From positions 434,001 through 498,000 of the forward strand of contig JAQYUZ010000006.1 in assembly GCA_033819885.1 (NCBI GenBank): a stretch of DNA of 64,000 nucleotides, given 5' to 3'. The position numbers were made by a program, and so were the translations under genes. The notes below the pieces were generated by a model. It did no database searches, was not told where the DNA came from, and worked only from the letters and a program-made list of their open reading frames with translations. This document shows positions 10,559 to 25,133 of this stretch, one piece after another (the stretch's first letter is position 1; the number at the start of each line of letters is the position of its first letter). Source of the stretch: Microbotryomycetes sp. JL201. Taxonomy: Eukaryota > Basidiomycota > Microbotryomycetes.

Positions 10559-11818
10559 ATGACGTCCGTACGCACTCGCACAACAAGCTACCTGGCACCC
10601 CAGCCGAGCTACCTGTCGCCAGCCCTCTCGGCTCCGACAGAGCGCAAGTCAAAGTACAGGAAAGACAGAGGCAGCAATGTCATACCGTCCTCCTCTTCTG
10701 GATACGACCCCGCCAACAGTCTCGCACCGAGAATCAGAGAAACGCTCGCAGACGCAAAGGAGCGCAGGAGAGAGCGCAGAGGCGTCAACGGAGGCATCTC
10801 GAAGCGCAACATGCTCGTCGACAATGACGGAATTGCACACGACTCGGAGTGTGAGTTTGTTGCCTAAGCGCACCGTGTCTTGCTCCCATCGGGGCCAGCG
10901 GCGCTACATCGCTCAAAGTGGCAATAAGCATGACCAAGCTAAGACTCTTTTTCCTGGTCTTGGCCTCCTTCACAGACGTTCAATTTCGAACGGCCACTCC
11001 AGCTCATGTCCATGCACGCCGGCAGCGGAAAACTATGCAAAACGGTGACGGTTCGAGTGTTTCGAGCTCAAGTTCAAGCTCGAGCGGTGCAGACGAAGAT
11101 GTCGACCATCCACAGTTCACATATCAATCAATGGCTAGGTCACCACCTTCAAGCAGTACACATCATCACTACGTCGCTACGCTGGGCTCGACGGCTTCAG
11201 CCGTGCCGGGTTACCTTGCTCCGCGGCCACTGTACACCAGTCTCGAGACTGGCCCGACGTCTCTGCTCGCGCCACGTGCACCGAGTCCTCGTCGAGCGAG
11301 CGGCGAGTATGAAAGACCAGGATCACTACTATCTGGCGTTAGCGGTCACGGCCGGAACGGGTACAGGGCAGCAGGTCAGACCACAGCTTCATTTCAGCCG
11401 CCCGCACCGGCATTCAACCCTCGATCACCGGACCCGTACGCTGGCACATCGCTCCGGATACCACCATCTCACGGTTCCGACACCGACTCGCTGGCATACT
11501 CTGCTGCGAAACTGACGCTCGGTGCAGAAGCTTCAAACATGAATTCGTCTTCGGGCTACAACAGCTATGCCGCGAGAAAACTGCAAAAAGATGAAATGTC
11601 TATACGTCAGCCAAAGACGGATGGAACGGCTTTGCAGGCCGGCCTCCACGGCACCAAACGATCAATGGACGCGTTCAAGCTCGAAATGAAATTTGGCAAG
11701 TGTTCATCTGAGCAGTGTACACTCTGATTGGACAACTTGCTCATTTCTTCGCTTACCTGCAGGTGCCCACAAACTCGGCAACAAGATGAAGCGGCGGATC
11801 AACAATGCCATTGGCTAG
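10559..11818 (+). CDS. Ser/Pro/Tyr-rich hypothetical protein
   Basis: Three exons (10559-10850, 10976-11695, 11763-11818) join in phase to 355 aa. I do not recognise the protein. It is mostly disordered: Thr/Ser-rich with two YLAPxP motifs, a run of consecutive Ser followed by an acidic GADEDVDH, then a Pro-rich middle. The C-terminus is more structured and basic (DAFKLEMKFGAHKLGNKMKRRINNAIG) and is reached only by using a GC donor at 11696. A short C-terminal amphipathic basic helix could bind membrane or nucleic acid; that is inference. The start is the ATG at 10559, but upstream exons at 10158-10558 cannot be excluded. Confidence 0.6.
11696..11762 (+). other. GC-AG intron in the Ser-rich hypothetical gene
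   Basis: Donor TTTG|GCAAGT, acceptor CTGCAG, 67 nt. The only phase-compatible join gives KFG|AHKLGNKMKRRINNAIG. The GT four bases downstream (GTGTTC) would break the frame. There is no homology support, so this rests on phase and donor quality. Confidence 0.6.
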
Positions 11819-12056
11819 ACAAGGCAAGATGCATTCTAGCGTGACAACAACATGTACATATGAACTTGTTAGGGCCTCGGTCATTATGGTGCATCGCGGC
11901 CTCCTTGCTTGTATTTCCAGCGAGACCGAACCGGAGGCAGTGTTCTTCCTCTGTTGTTTATTCTTGTATCTTTGGATTTGCTCGAGGGAATCTGAAAGGA
12001 AATGTCCGATATTAAGTACTCGAGACTGGCGAAATGAAGCACAGACGCTTGTCTAT

Positions 12057-13114
12057 TCATTTTGCAGGCTTGACCTTCTTCATGGTTAGTTTCCAAATCT
12101 CTACGCCTTCGTAGTCGCTCTTGTCGTCCCAACCTAGCTTTGAGCTGACCAGTCTGTCTATCGTCTCGGTTGGGATTTGATTCGCAGTCCACGCCCACGA
12201 ATAAAATTCGAGCTTGGTCGACTGAATTTCGGGGTCATGGTCGGCGGTATCGAGCTCGAACGCTCTGTCGAGGTTGCTTAGACAATTGAAAAAAGTTTTC
12301 GTTACGATTGGATCGCGGTTTTCGAGCGCAACGTACACGGTTGGCTTGACGCGTGAAGACAAGATGGTCAAAGCCGTCAGTGTTCTCACTAGGGGTTTGA
12401 CGAGCTGCATGTCGTATACAGAGTCGCACGTCGTGATGAGATCGAACGGAGGAGTGATGAAGGAATCCGATTGAGGTGCCGTCACGCTCGAATGATTCGG
12501 TGGCGAAATAGACCAGCGATCAAAATCCCAAGTCTGAGGCGGGGCAAACCAATCAAGCGTTCTGCTCTCGAGCTTTGGTGTAATCTCGTTCGCGCTCTGT
12601 CCGAAGAATGTACTGGACTTGGTGAACGTGTCTAGGTTGGTGGCCAAGAGCCCTTGCGTCAAAAGCTCGACATCAGTCGCAGTGACATCGTAGCCCAGCG
12701 AAGCCAAAGTCATGGCCATCAGTCCTACTCGCCAAGCAGCTCAAGCCTAGATCAGCGATGCATCAAAAGTCGGATGGACTGTACACGAGACTGACCTGTG
12801 CCGCTACCAACGTCCATTGCCCGCTTGCGACACCTGCCGCTCGACCCGTCCTTTGATTTCGTAGTCTTTAAAGCCGTCTTGTGCACCTCCGCTATGTACA
12901 CGGACAGGATCTGTGCGCCGAGCCAGACGGTCGTGCCCGTCGATGTCTGCGCGCAGTCTTGTTCGACGATGGCCACTTGACCATTAGGCAATTCATAGTC
13001 AAGAGATCTGATTTCCTTCGTTTGCCATGCTGGCAAAGGTTGTGGCATGTCGAGAAACTCTTGGAAATCGCCGTCACGTGAGCTATTCGTCGTGTACTTG
13101 CATTCGTATTGCAT
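12057..13114 (-). CDS. METTL21-family protein-lysine methyltransferase
   Basis: S-adenosylmethionine-dependent class I methyltransferase; relatives methylate lysines on translation factors, chaperones or Cdc48/VCP. Two exons. The first (13114 to about 12796) encodes VAIVEQD...VWLGAQILSVYI and motif I MDVGSGT. The second gives a GLMAMTLASLGYDVTATDVELL segment, the acidic-residue loop binding SAM ribose. Next come LDWFAPP...WDFDRW, the family post-motif II DSVYD (DxxY), VALENRD and C-terminal EFYSWAWTANQIP...VEIWKLTMK. The exact acceptor near 12730 is uncertain. The ATG at 13114 lies only 27 bp beyond the CCT4 stop codon; an in-frame ATG at 13048 (MPQPLPAWQTKEI) is an alternative start. The substrate cannot be read from sequence. 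Confidence 0.75.
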
Positions 13115-13141
13115 CTACATTCATTTTGGGACACTACATGA

Positions 13142-15281
13142 CTATCGGCAAGGATGATAGCTGCAGCGCGCAAGAAACAGTCAGAGGCTTCGGCAAGTCC
13201 AGATCGCTCCGATGAGACTCACTCGTCGATCCTCAGCAACAAGCCCACCGTCTCAGTCGCCAATTCGATCGCACTCGTCGATACAAGCAGAGGTTGCAAG
13301 ACATTCTCGTCCAAAATATTGGAAATGACTCCTTTGCGAACATTGATGCCCGCCGTTCGCTCGCCTGATGCGTGACGATTCCTCAACTCTGTCACCATTG
13401 CGATCGGGTTCAAACCAGCGTTCTCGGCCAGTGTCGTCGGAATGACTTCGAGTGCTTCGGCATATGCGCTGAAGCAGTACGCCTCCATGCCTTTGAGAGT
13501 TTGGGCGTATTGGGCGAGCAATCTCGATGCGTGAATCTCGGGTGCACCTCCGCCTGCAATCAAAGCGCTGCCAGGGTACATACAGGGTGAGCACCTCCTA
13601 TCCAAAGGGGACCTCGAGACAGCTCGACTCACCGCTTCTTGACCAGACACCGTACAACGCACAGCGCATCGTGCAAACTTCGCTCCGATTCTTCCAACAC
13701 GAGGCCGTTGGCGCCCGTGCACAAGACCGACACAGTCTTGCCACTCGGGTTCTTGACTCCAGTGATTTTCACAAACTTTGCTCCGTTCTTCTCAGTCTCT
13801 TCAACGAGGTCGGCTTCGCCGAGCTTGTCCGAAGTCATTTGCTCGACGTCCGAGATGGGTTTGCAACCGAGCGCTCGTGACAAGAATTCGATCTCGTCTC
13901 GTTCGACGTCGCGGACGGCCAAAATTTTCAGCTTTTGTAGGTAGGCGAGCGACAGTTCGTTCACGGCGTCGCGCAAAATCGACTTTTGGATGAGCAAGAC
14001 GTTGCAACCTGATTTCTTGATCGCTTTGCACATGTTGAGGATGTAGAGTCGTTCTTCCTTCAGGATCTTGTCCATCTGTCGGTAGTCGTTGACGACGATT
14101 TGATTATCCATCTGCGCGCACAACAAAGTCGTCAGCAAATCGTTGCGGCGGATGCAAGAAAAGTGCAGGCTCACATCGGGCTTCGGCGGACTCAGTTGGA
14201 ACTGAATGATGCCAATTTTTGCCTTTTCGATGCGAGTGGGGCCGCCCGCAGACGTGATGACATTTTGGTTGAGCAAGACGCCGTCCATGAGCTCGGTATC
14301 GTCGATGGTGCCTCCGACTTTTTTGACAAGCCTGATGTCGCGCAAGTCGACGTTTGTCGAACTCGATGTCACCAAACGAAGGACAGAATCGACGGCAATG
14401 GGAGCCAGGATCGAAGAGTATTGCGAAACAATCTGCGCGGAAACGGTCATGACTGGTGGCCTAGGCTACAAAAGAGCTAGCTGACGCACTTTTGAACTGA
14501 GACTGGTGCTTGCTGCTCGCAGCAAACTCTCGCGGTCCGACAAGTTGACTGGCGTTGACACGTCAGTCAGGTACTCGACGACCTTTGTGGCGGCACGGCT
14601 GAACGACTCTGCAATGACTGTTGGGTGGATGCCTTTGGCCAAAAGTTTCTCGGCCGCGCCGAGCAAGGAGCCGGCGAGAACGACGACAGAAGTTGTACCG
14701 TCGCCAGCTTCGATATCTTGGGCAGCAGACAAGTCGACCAGCTGACGGCGGGGTCCATGTCAGCTCAATCCTTGATGCACGCTGTCGCGGTCGCGTGATC
14801 GACTGACCATTTTGGCGGCGGGGTGCATGACACTCATGTGCTTGAGAATTGTCGCGCCGTCGTTCGTAATGACAACCTCGCCCTGCGCCGTCTGGATCAT
14901 CTTGTCCATACCACGGGGACCCAGTGATGTCCTGACTGCGTCGGCGACGGCTGAGATGGTGTAAGGATGGCCGCCATAGTCAGCGGAAAGATTAACGCGA
15001 ATCTGCGTCGGTGCTGCACACCTTTCGCGGCCGTCATGTTGCTCAGCCTGACCTCCATCGGCTTTTCAGTGTTCTGTTGCTCGAGTCAGCGTCAGCATTG
15101 AGTTGCGCGAGGTCTCGTCTGCGCCTTTGCGAGAGCGCGGCGCGCGTTCGAACGCGTCCGTCGCGCGACAATGGTCACACGAGTGTCATGCGGCGGTACG
15201 CACTTGAAAGTTGCGTTTTGACGGTCCATTTGCGCCCGACGTGGATGCGGCAGGCGCCGCTGGTGCCGCTGGTGCCGCCAT
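13142..15281 (-). CDS. CCT4: T-complex chaperonin subunit delta (CCT4/TCP-1 delta)
   Basis: ATP-dependent cytosolic chaperonin subunit that folds actin, tubulin and WD40 proteins. Eight exons: 15281-15204, 15073-15022, 14950-14808, 14741-14490, 14432-14175, 14111-13633, 13567-13223, 13160-13142. They sum to exactly 542 codons including stop. The Ala-rich N-terminus is followed by [15 protein letters not shown], the [16 protein letters not shown] block, [12 protein letters not shown] and the ATPase loop [12 protein letters not shown]. The delta-specific [59 protein letters not shown] and IAGGGAPEI...NAGLNPI...[11 protein letters not shown]...GINVRKG follow. The last exon adds only YHPCR after the IDD end motif. 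The intron at 14112-14174 is 63 nt, in frame and stop-free, so retained transcripts would still be translatable. Confidence 0.95.
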
Positions 15282-15347
15282 TTCGTGGAAAGACAACCGA
15301 CGAAAGCGGCGCTGTGTCCTCTCACCAACCCCGTCCACTTTGTCAAC
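15282..15347. promoter_or_regulatory. Shared divergent promoter of CCT4 and NTF2
   Basis: Only 66 bp separate the CCT4 start codon (minus) from the NTF2 start codon (plus). Both 5' UTRs and core promoters must lie here, or within the first introns or exons. No clear TATA box is visible. Confidence 0.6.
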
Positions 15348-16310
15348 ATGGTCAGCGCTCGAACTCGATCTATTCAAAGGCTGATGACTGTGCTTGACTC
15401 ACTGACTGTACTCTGCACCCTCTTGCCTTGCATGCGCTCGCGAACAATGCCAACAGGCTGACATCAACGCCATTGCGTACGTCAGGCCGTGCACATATGA
15501 TCATTGCTGGACTAGCTGACCCGAGCTCATACAATCCTTTCAACCTTTCAACGTGCTCAGCAAGCAGGTCAGCCAACAAACTCCGACACGCGAGCGCGCT
15601 CTTGCGCTTGAGTCGCTGACGTGGACGCGACCTGGTCATGCAGTTCACCGACTTTTACTATCAAACATTCGACGCCGACCGTAACGGCCTCGCACCGCTT
15701 TACGTTCGTCAAGACTTTGCCTCTCTGTCGTCGATCGATGCTAACTACCTGTCTGTCCCTTGCTTGTGATCAGCGCGAGCACTCGATGTTGACATTCGAG
15801 TCGGATCAGATTCAAGGCACAGCAAACATTGTGGCCAAGCTGACGGTTCGTCGAGTGGTTCAACGCTGTCGCGTCGCATATCTAGCTCACTCGTGCTTGC
15901 TTCGCAGGGTTTGCCCTTTCAACAAGTCCAGCACCGCGTCTCGACCGTTGATGCCCAGCCGTCATCTCAAACCGAGGCATCACTCGTCGTTCTCGTCACC
16001 GGCCAGCTTCTGGTAAGCGCAGCTTTGCCACCCGAGCTTTGCTCTTTGCGCGTCCCCGCACGAACGTTCGCCAGCTGACTCTTGATAACATGACAACTAT
16101 CTCGACTGATCAAAGACTGGTGACGAGTCGAATCCGCTCAGCTTCTCGCAAGTGTTCCATTTGCGCCCTGAAGGCACCTCGTACTATGTCGCCAACGATG
16201 TCTTCGTGAGTCAAACACCTCTATCGTATCTCGTATCTGTGGTGTACGATTCGAGCTCTGACCTTTTCAACGGCAACCTTCCCGCACTACAGCGACTGGT
16301 TTACGGTTGA
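15348..16310 (+). CDS. NTF2: Nuclear transport factor 2 (NTF2)
   Basis: Small homodimer that carries RanGDP into the nucleus and binds FxFG nucleoporins. Exons: 15348-15350 (ATG only), 15457-15480, 15644-15703, 15774-15845, 15908-16012, 16116-16205, 16293-16310; total 124 codons including stop, the normal family length. The first intron splits M from ADINAIA, the usual NTF2 N-terminus. Then come [85 protein letters not shown] and VANDVFRLVYG. The exon 2 donor is uncertain: GTACGT at 15477 looks better but fails phase, so 15481 is used. The gene shares a very short promoter with CCT4. Confidence 0.92.
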
Positions 16311-16400
16311 GCGGTGCTGCGCGAGATGCTGGCCTAGTGCAAAGCCAGAGTGAATGCATTTTACATGCCAAGTGGCAATTTTCCATACTTTTGAACTGCT

Positions 16401-19400
16401 ATGCAATGGGTTGATGCCAAAATCGAAAGCAGTGACTTGAGCTCAGGCCCTTCGCGTTACACCATGGACCAGTTTGACGACGGGTTCGCCCATCTCGAGG
16501 GCGCAAGTCAATACTCTGTCGACGATGCATCCTCGGTCGTGTCGTCCTCGACAGCTGCTGCTGGCGCTCAGCCTCCGAGAGCGCAAGCTCAACACCATTC
16601 GGACGCGGCGCACGGCGGCCCACACTTTCACGCGCAAGGAGCGGGCCAAGATGAGTTTGACAAACTCGCAGGACAAGCTAAAGCGATGACGCTCGAAGAA
16701 TTTGGCCGCGAAATGGATGACGGCGTCGAGTTCGACCATGACCCGAATCAGACCGTCAACAACCTATATGACGAGGACTTTGACGGCATGCTCGACGATC
16801 TGAACAGAGAACTGCCTCCGCACGCCTGCAGGTCAGTCTGCGCGGAATGATTCTCCTCGATTGAGCAAGGCCCAAGCTGACTCCTGATCCCTGCCCGCTG
16901 TACTGTATCGCTGCGATACGCGCGAAATCAGCTATTGCGGAATACACAACCCAGCTTGCGTCGTCAAGTGCCTCGTGTGCGACAAGTGGTTCTGCAACTC
17001 GCGCGGCTCAACCTCTGGCTCGCACATTGTCACTCATCTCGTCAAGGCGAAGCACAAAGAGGTGACGCTGCACGCGGAGTCTCCTTTGGGGGAAACGACG
17101 CCAGAGTGTTACACATGCGGCTCCAAGAATGTCTTTACGCTTGGATTCATTTCGGCAAAGAGCGACGCCGTGGTCATTCTTTTGTGCCGGTGAGCGCTGT
17201 GCTTATCTCCGCCATCTGCAGACCTTGCTGATAGCATTATTCTTCTCCAGAACACCATGCGCTTCGATGCAGTCCTCAAAAGATATGGTCTGGGACACAG
17301 CACAGTGGGCGCCCCTAATCGACGACCGCTCATTCCTATCGTGGCTGGTCAAGGTTCCTTCTGAGCAAGAGCAGTTACGTGCAAGACAGATTTCGTTTCA
17401 GCAGATCAACAAGCTGGAAGAGGTATGGCGGGACAACGCAAATGCGACCCTGGAGGACCTGGAAAGACCAGACCTGGACGACGAGCCTCAGCAGACGTTG
17501 TTGCGGTCAGTACTACGGCATTCGAGCCCGCAAAAGTGTCTGACTTGCGAGCACGATTGCAGTTACGAGGACGCTTACCAGTATCAAAACATCTTCGGGC
17601 CGCTCGTGAAAATCGAGGCAGACTACGACAAGAAACTGAAAGAGGCACAAACGCAAGAAGGCATCGTCGTCAGATGGGACATGGGTCTCAATCACAAGCG
17701 GACGGCTTCTTTCCAAATGGCAGCCCTCGAATCTGGCGACGTCCGCCTCGCCGCAGGAGACGAGTTGCGATTAAGGTATCATGGCGAGATGCACAAAGCA
17801 TGGGAGGGTTCAGGCCACGTGATCAAGGTGCCAAACAGTGAGTGATCTATGCCCTCACGACTGAGAGGCTATGCTAACCTCGATGTCACGCGTACAGACG
17901 TGTCTGACGAAATCACTATCGAGCTTCGCAAGAACGAGGGCGCGCCAGTCGATTGCAACTACAATTTTTCCGTCGATTTTGTTTGGAAGGCTACGTCCTT
18001 TGATCGCATGCAGCAAGCCATGAAGACGTTCGCCATAGACGAGCAAAGCGTCAGTGGCTACATCTATCATAAACTGATGGGTCACGAGGCCGCGCCGCCC
18101 CAGGTCTTGCGGACAGCATTACCAAAAAAGTGATTCGTTTGCGCTTGGCTCGAAATCGCGGCTTGCTGACGCGGTTTTACCTTTTCAGAATGTCTGCACC
18201 GAACATGCCCGACCTTAATCATCCTCAAATCTCAGCAGTCAAATCGGTGTTGCAACAGCCACTCAGTCTGATCCAGGTCCGTGGCCACATCCTGATTGAT
18301 ACTCTTTGGATTATCGTTAATCTTGACCGACGCCTCGTCTGCAGGGTCCACCCGGCACCGGAAAAACGGTTACCTCGGCATCCATCATCTATCACCTTGC
18401 AAAGATGAACCCTGGACAGGTCCTTGTGTGTGCGCCGTCCAACGTGGCCGTCGACCAGTTAACGGAGAAATTGCACCGCACTGGACTCAAGGTCGTTCGA
18501 TTAACGGCCAAGTCTCGCGAAGCACTCGAGTCGTCCGTCAACTTTCTGACGCTGCACGAGCAAGTCCGTAACAGCGATACACACTCTGAGCTCAGGAAGC
18601 TTATCCTGCTGAAGGAGTCCATTGGCGAGCTCAGCAGCTCTGATGAGCGCAAGTTCAAGGCTTTAACGAGATCTTGCGAGCGCGAGATTCTCAATGCGGC
18701 AGACGTGATTTGTACAACGTGTGTCGGCTGCGGTGACCCAAGACTTTCCAAGTTCAAGTTTAGAACCGTCTTGATCGATGAAGCCACACAGGCGGTAAGA
18801 TGTTGCGCTTTTCACAGGGTAAGTACTTGCTAACATTTCGACTACAGACTGAACCCGAATGTATGATACCCCTGACATTTGGCTGCAAGCAATTAGTCAT
18901 GGTCGGCGATCATATGCAGCTCGGACCAACCATAATGAACAAGAAGGCTGCACGCGCCGGTCTCACCCAGTCCATGTTTGAGCGGCTGGTCAAACTTGGT
19001 AATCGACCCCTCCGACTCAAAGTTCAGTACCGTATGCACCCGTGTCTATCCGAATTTCCGTCCAATATGTATTACGAGGGCGAGCTCCAGAACGGTGTCA
19101 CAGCACCCGAGCGATTGCGCAAAAACGTCGACTTCCCCTGGCCCGATCCTTCTACCCCAACCTATTTTCATCAGATGGTTGGGCAAGAAGAAATTTCATC
19201 AAGCGGCACTTCGTACCTCAATCGGACTGAAGCGTCGAACGTTGAAAAGATTGTGACGCGTTTCTTCAAATCCGGTGTTCTGCCTCATCAGATTGGTGTC
19301 ATCACGCCGTACGAGGGCCAACGCTCCTACCTCGTCCAGTACATGCAAACGAGTGGCTCGCTGAAGAAGGACTTGTACAAAGACGTAGAAGTTGCATCCG

Positions 19401-20275
19401 TCGACGCGTTTCAAGGCCGCGAGAAAGACTACATCATCATGTCGTGTGTCAGAAGTAACGAGCATCACGGCATTGGCTTCTTGAGCGACCCGCGTCGGCT
19501 CAACGTTGCCCTCACGCGTGCCAAATACGGTCTGGTTATCCTCGGCAATCTGAAAGTCCTGACCAAGGTGAGCATAGTTGACGGCTCTGCGAAAAATTGA
19601 CAAGCTCACTTTGGCCCTTGTCGCCAGGATCCGATGTGGAACTCGCTGCTCCAACAATACAAAGAACGGAACCTTCTCGTCGAGGGGCCGCTGAACAACC
19701 TGCAACCTAGCATGCAGCAATTCACGAGGCCGAGAAGACGTTTCGATCTGAACGAAGCCGTGGATAGATTCGAACACGGCAATCGAGATGTCTTTGGTGA
19801 GTACTAGAGATTGCGGGTTGCCGGCTGAGTAAAGCTAAAGATCCCGTTCCGCGCAGGTCGGCCCCCTACACGATTCGATTCGCAATACTATCGGGGTCAT
19901 GACGCGATTAGCTCAATACCGTCTGATGCGCAGTCTGTTCGATCCCAGGCGACATACTCATCTGGCTTGCCCACGTTCTCGCAACCTGGCGCGTCTGCAT
20001 ACTCCAATGGCATCAAGCGTGGCGCGTCGAGCTACGCGTCTTCCGCTTACAGTCAAGGCTTCATGTCATCAAACGACGCTAGTAGTATGCGCGATGACGC
20101 GAGCAGCATCGCAGGTGGCGGTGACCGAGCAAGCACGATCGCGCTCTCTCAAGCTGACAGGTTGTCGATGGCTGACTCGATGAGCAACTTTGATTACAAG
20201 AGCAGTCATGGCGACTTTGACGACGACGTGAGGAGTTCATTCGCTGGATCTCAGGCGGGCACGACGGACTATTGA
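16401..20275 (+). CDS. UPF1: ATP-dependent RNA helicase UPF1/NAM7 (nonsense-mediated decay)
   Basis: Superfamily 1 helicase at the core of nonsense-mediated mRNA decay, acting in cytoplasm with UPF2/UPF3 and ribosomes. About ten exons (first: to 16831, 16932-17189, from 17251). The acidic N-terminus is followed by the Cys/His-rich UPF2-binding domain ([52 protein letters not shown]). The 1B region ([18 protein letters not shown]) precedes the helicase core: Walker [30 protein letters not shown] for motif [35 protein letters not shown] and [11 protein letters not shown]. The C-terminal tail keeps Ser/Gln-rich content with several SQ sites ([18 protein letters not shown]) resembling phosphorylation sites of longer UPF1 proteins. 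An internal ATG at 16464 (MDQFDDGF) is an alternative start. Confidence 0.95.
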
Positions 20276-20551
20276 GCTCCCGAGTCGGGTTGGGTTGGAC
20301 TACCCTTGAGCAAACGACGACCCAAATACTGTTGGTAGCCTCCGCCGCTCCACACTGGCAGGGACTTGGGGTCAGCCGCTCGCAAGATGTGTGTTGCACC
20401 TGACGCAATGTCGCCTGATCTGGACCAGCGAACACTCTGCGCTTGCGCCGAATGTGCCAGATGTCATTCAATGTCATTTCTGACGTAGAAATTGCAATGA
20501 AAGGATTCGCGATGCAAACCGTCTGAAGAATTAGTTTCGCCCTTTGACCAA

Positions 20552-22519
20552 ATGCGAGCTCGACTCGCGTGCGCCGTCGAGCCATGGCCTGTCGAGCGCT
20601 TGCCGACACTGTCGTGTTTGCTGAGAGCTCGAACACACGCGGCTCCGTCGCGAGCGTTGATGATTCGAGCGCACGCGAGGATTTCGGCGTCAAGCTTGCC
20701 CATCGCCGAACAGAGCCGTACACGCCCAGCAAGCTCGAGCAGCGGCAATGCACAAACAATCGAGACCCAAAACAAGCTCTTGCGAACCAAACACGAATCT
20801 CGTGTGGCTGACAAGCCTCGGTTCGCGGCGTCGACACCGTCTCGACTCAAAAGTGAAATGTACTCGGATCTGCGCAATTCAAGACCCCGCATGGCGGCCA
20901 AGAGACTCTTAGACAGTTGGAAGACCCCCGCAGCGTGTTCTGATTGGTCGAGCGAGAAACTGGTCGGTCATTTGAGCCTGCTCTTGTCGTTCCGTCGACC
21001 AGACGTCGCGCTGGACACTGTCATCAAGCTGCACGATAAAGGCTTCGCCATACCTCCGACAATTGCTGCGAGGATACTGTCAATGATGCAGGACGAATTG
21101 CTCGTTGATCCAGACAAGCTCGCTCAAGTGCTTCGATGGATGGCCCACGGCTTCGAAGCGTCTCGGCAACAAGGCCTACAACTAGAACCCGAATTGGTCT
21201 TTGCCGTTTTGATGACTTTAAAGAGAATGGGCAGGACAGACCTTGCGGGACATGTGTTTCAGATGTGGGCCGATGGATTGAAAGCGGATCAAGTTGGCGA
21301 GGCAAAGATTTGGAGCGCAGCAATCTCGTTACATGCACTCGACAAGAATACGGCAGGCGCGTACCACATTTTCAATCTGTGGAGAGCAAGATGGAAAAGA
21401 CTGAATCCGACGAGAGCACCATCGCTCGAGCCAACAGACGCAGTCACCGAGGCTGAATCCGTCTCGATGACCTTGCAATCCCCGCCTGACGAGCCGTACT
21501 CGACGATGATCAACTACCTCGCGGCTCAAAAGCCGGCGACATCTGCTCAACGTGACCCCGTGTATCGGTTTCTCGCCATTGTTCGCGACGACAACGTTCC
21601 ATTGACCGTTCACATGTACAACAGTTTGATGCGCGTCGAGCTCTATAGACGGCGTTTCACTTCGTTCTGGGGACTTTGGCGCCGTTTGGCTGACAGTGAC
21701 CAGCGGAAGAACGCCGCCAGTTGGCGTCTGGCCGTTGAGGCCAAAGTCGCTCGAGATCTAGCCTCCCGGTTACGAGGTCGACGTATCGGAAGCTTGATGC
21801 ACGAAGTCGTACCTCAATTCAACGAAGCTAATGCACCGTCCGCCAGAGTCTTGTACAGTCAGTTGCTTGCCGAACACGCAATCGCGACGGGCAACAGTCC
21901 TCGAACAAGATTGTCGACCAAACAGGGCGTCGTATTGACATCTCGACAACTCAACACATTCTTGGACATGTTTGTCAGTTTGGGTGATTGGGTAGCGGCC
22001 CAGATCGTTATCGAAACGTTTCGTACACATCGAATCGAGCCAGATGAGCAAACTCATGCTCGCGTCGTCGTCGGCGTCGTCAAAAGTTGGGAACGTGACA
22101 AGTTGCAAGTGGAATTGGACGAAGCTCGGAACTTGGGTCGAAGTGGAATAACAAGGTTGCAGAGTTGGCAAGAGAGGAAACAAGCCGCCATGATGGGAGG
22201 CGAGCAAGGTTTGGAAATGATCCAAAAGATTGTAGAGCAGAGAAAAATGAGGGTCAACTTGTGGACCCGAGCTGACGACAAAGTTGGCAGCAAGAATGGC
22301 GAGGAAGAGCGAGAAGCGATTCGGATGGAAACGAAGAGCTTGCCACCTGCACCTTGGATGATTCAAAGGGAAGTCAGAGAGCTCGGGTACTTGACTTCAC
22401 TCTTGCGGAGATGTCAGGGGGCGACGGAGGCAGAATGGAAGGAACAGCTCGCATCGGCCAGATCAGCGATTGTACCTCAGGCAGAATCGAGTAGCTACGA
22501 GCAGCAATCTTTGCAGTAA
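20552..22519 (+). CDS. Pentatricopeptide-repeat-like protein, probably mitochondrial
   Basis: Intronless 655-aa ORF. The first 60 residues are Arg/Ala/Ser-rich with very few acidic residues (MRARLACAVEPWPVERLP...ARTHAAPSRALMIRAHARIS), typical of a mitochondrial presequence. The body is helical with weakly repeated units about 35 residues apart, such as FAVLMTLKRMGRTDLAGHVFQMW, IWSAAISLHALDKNTAGAYHIFNLW, HMYNSLMRVELYRRRFTSFWGLW and LNTFLDMFVSLGDWVAAQIVIETFRTHRIEPDEQTHA; the last resembles a PPR motif. Such proteins usually act in organellar RNA processing or translation. The specific target is not readable. The stop codon is only 71 bp from the convergent ELP3 stop. Confidence 0.72.
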   Translation: MRARLACAVEPWPVERLPTLSCLLRARTHAAPSRALMIRAHARISASSLPIAEQSRTRPASSSSGNAQTIETQNKLLRTKHESRVADKPRFAASTPSRLKSEMYSDLRNSRPRMAAKRLLDSWKTPAACSDWSSEKLVGHLSLLLSFRRPDVALDTVIKLHDKGFAIPPTIAARILSMMQDELLVDPDKLAQVLRWMAHGFEASRQQGLQLEPELVFAVLMTLKRMGRTDLAGHVFQMWADGLKADQVGEAKIWSAAISLHALDKNTAGAYHIFNLWRARWKRLNPTRAPSLEPTDAVTEAESVSMTLQSPPDEPYSTMINYLAAQKPATSAQRDPVYRFLAIVRDDNVPLTVHMYNSLMRVELYRRRFTSFWGLWRRLADSDQRKNAASWRLAVEAKVARDLASRLRGRRIGSLMHEVVPQFNEANAPSARVLYSQLLAEHAIATGNSPRTRLSTKQGVVLTSRQLNTFLDMFVSLGDWVAAQIVIETFRTHRIEPDEQTHARVVVGVVKSWERDKLQVELDEARNLGRSGITRLQSWQERKQAAMMGGEQGLEMIQKIVEQRKMRVNLWTRADDKVGSKNGEEEREAIRMETKSLPPAPWMIQREVRELGYLTSLLRRCQGATEAEWKEQLASARSAIVPQAESSSYEQQSLQ

Positions 22520-22590
22520 AGCCAGCAACATTTGAGCAAGGTGAACATGCCATGACAACAATGGTGCGAACAAAAGTGTGAGGCGAGTGG

Positions 22591-25133
<2,543 letters not shown>

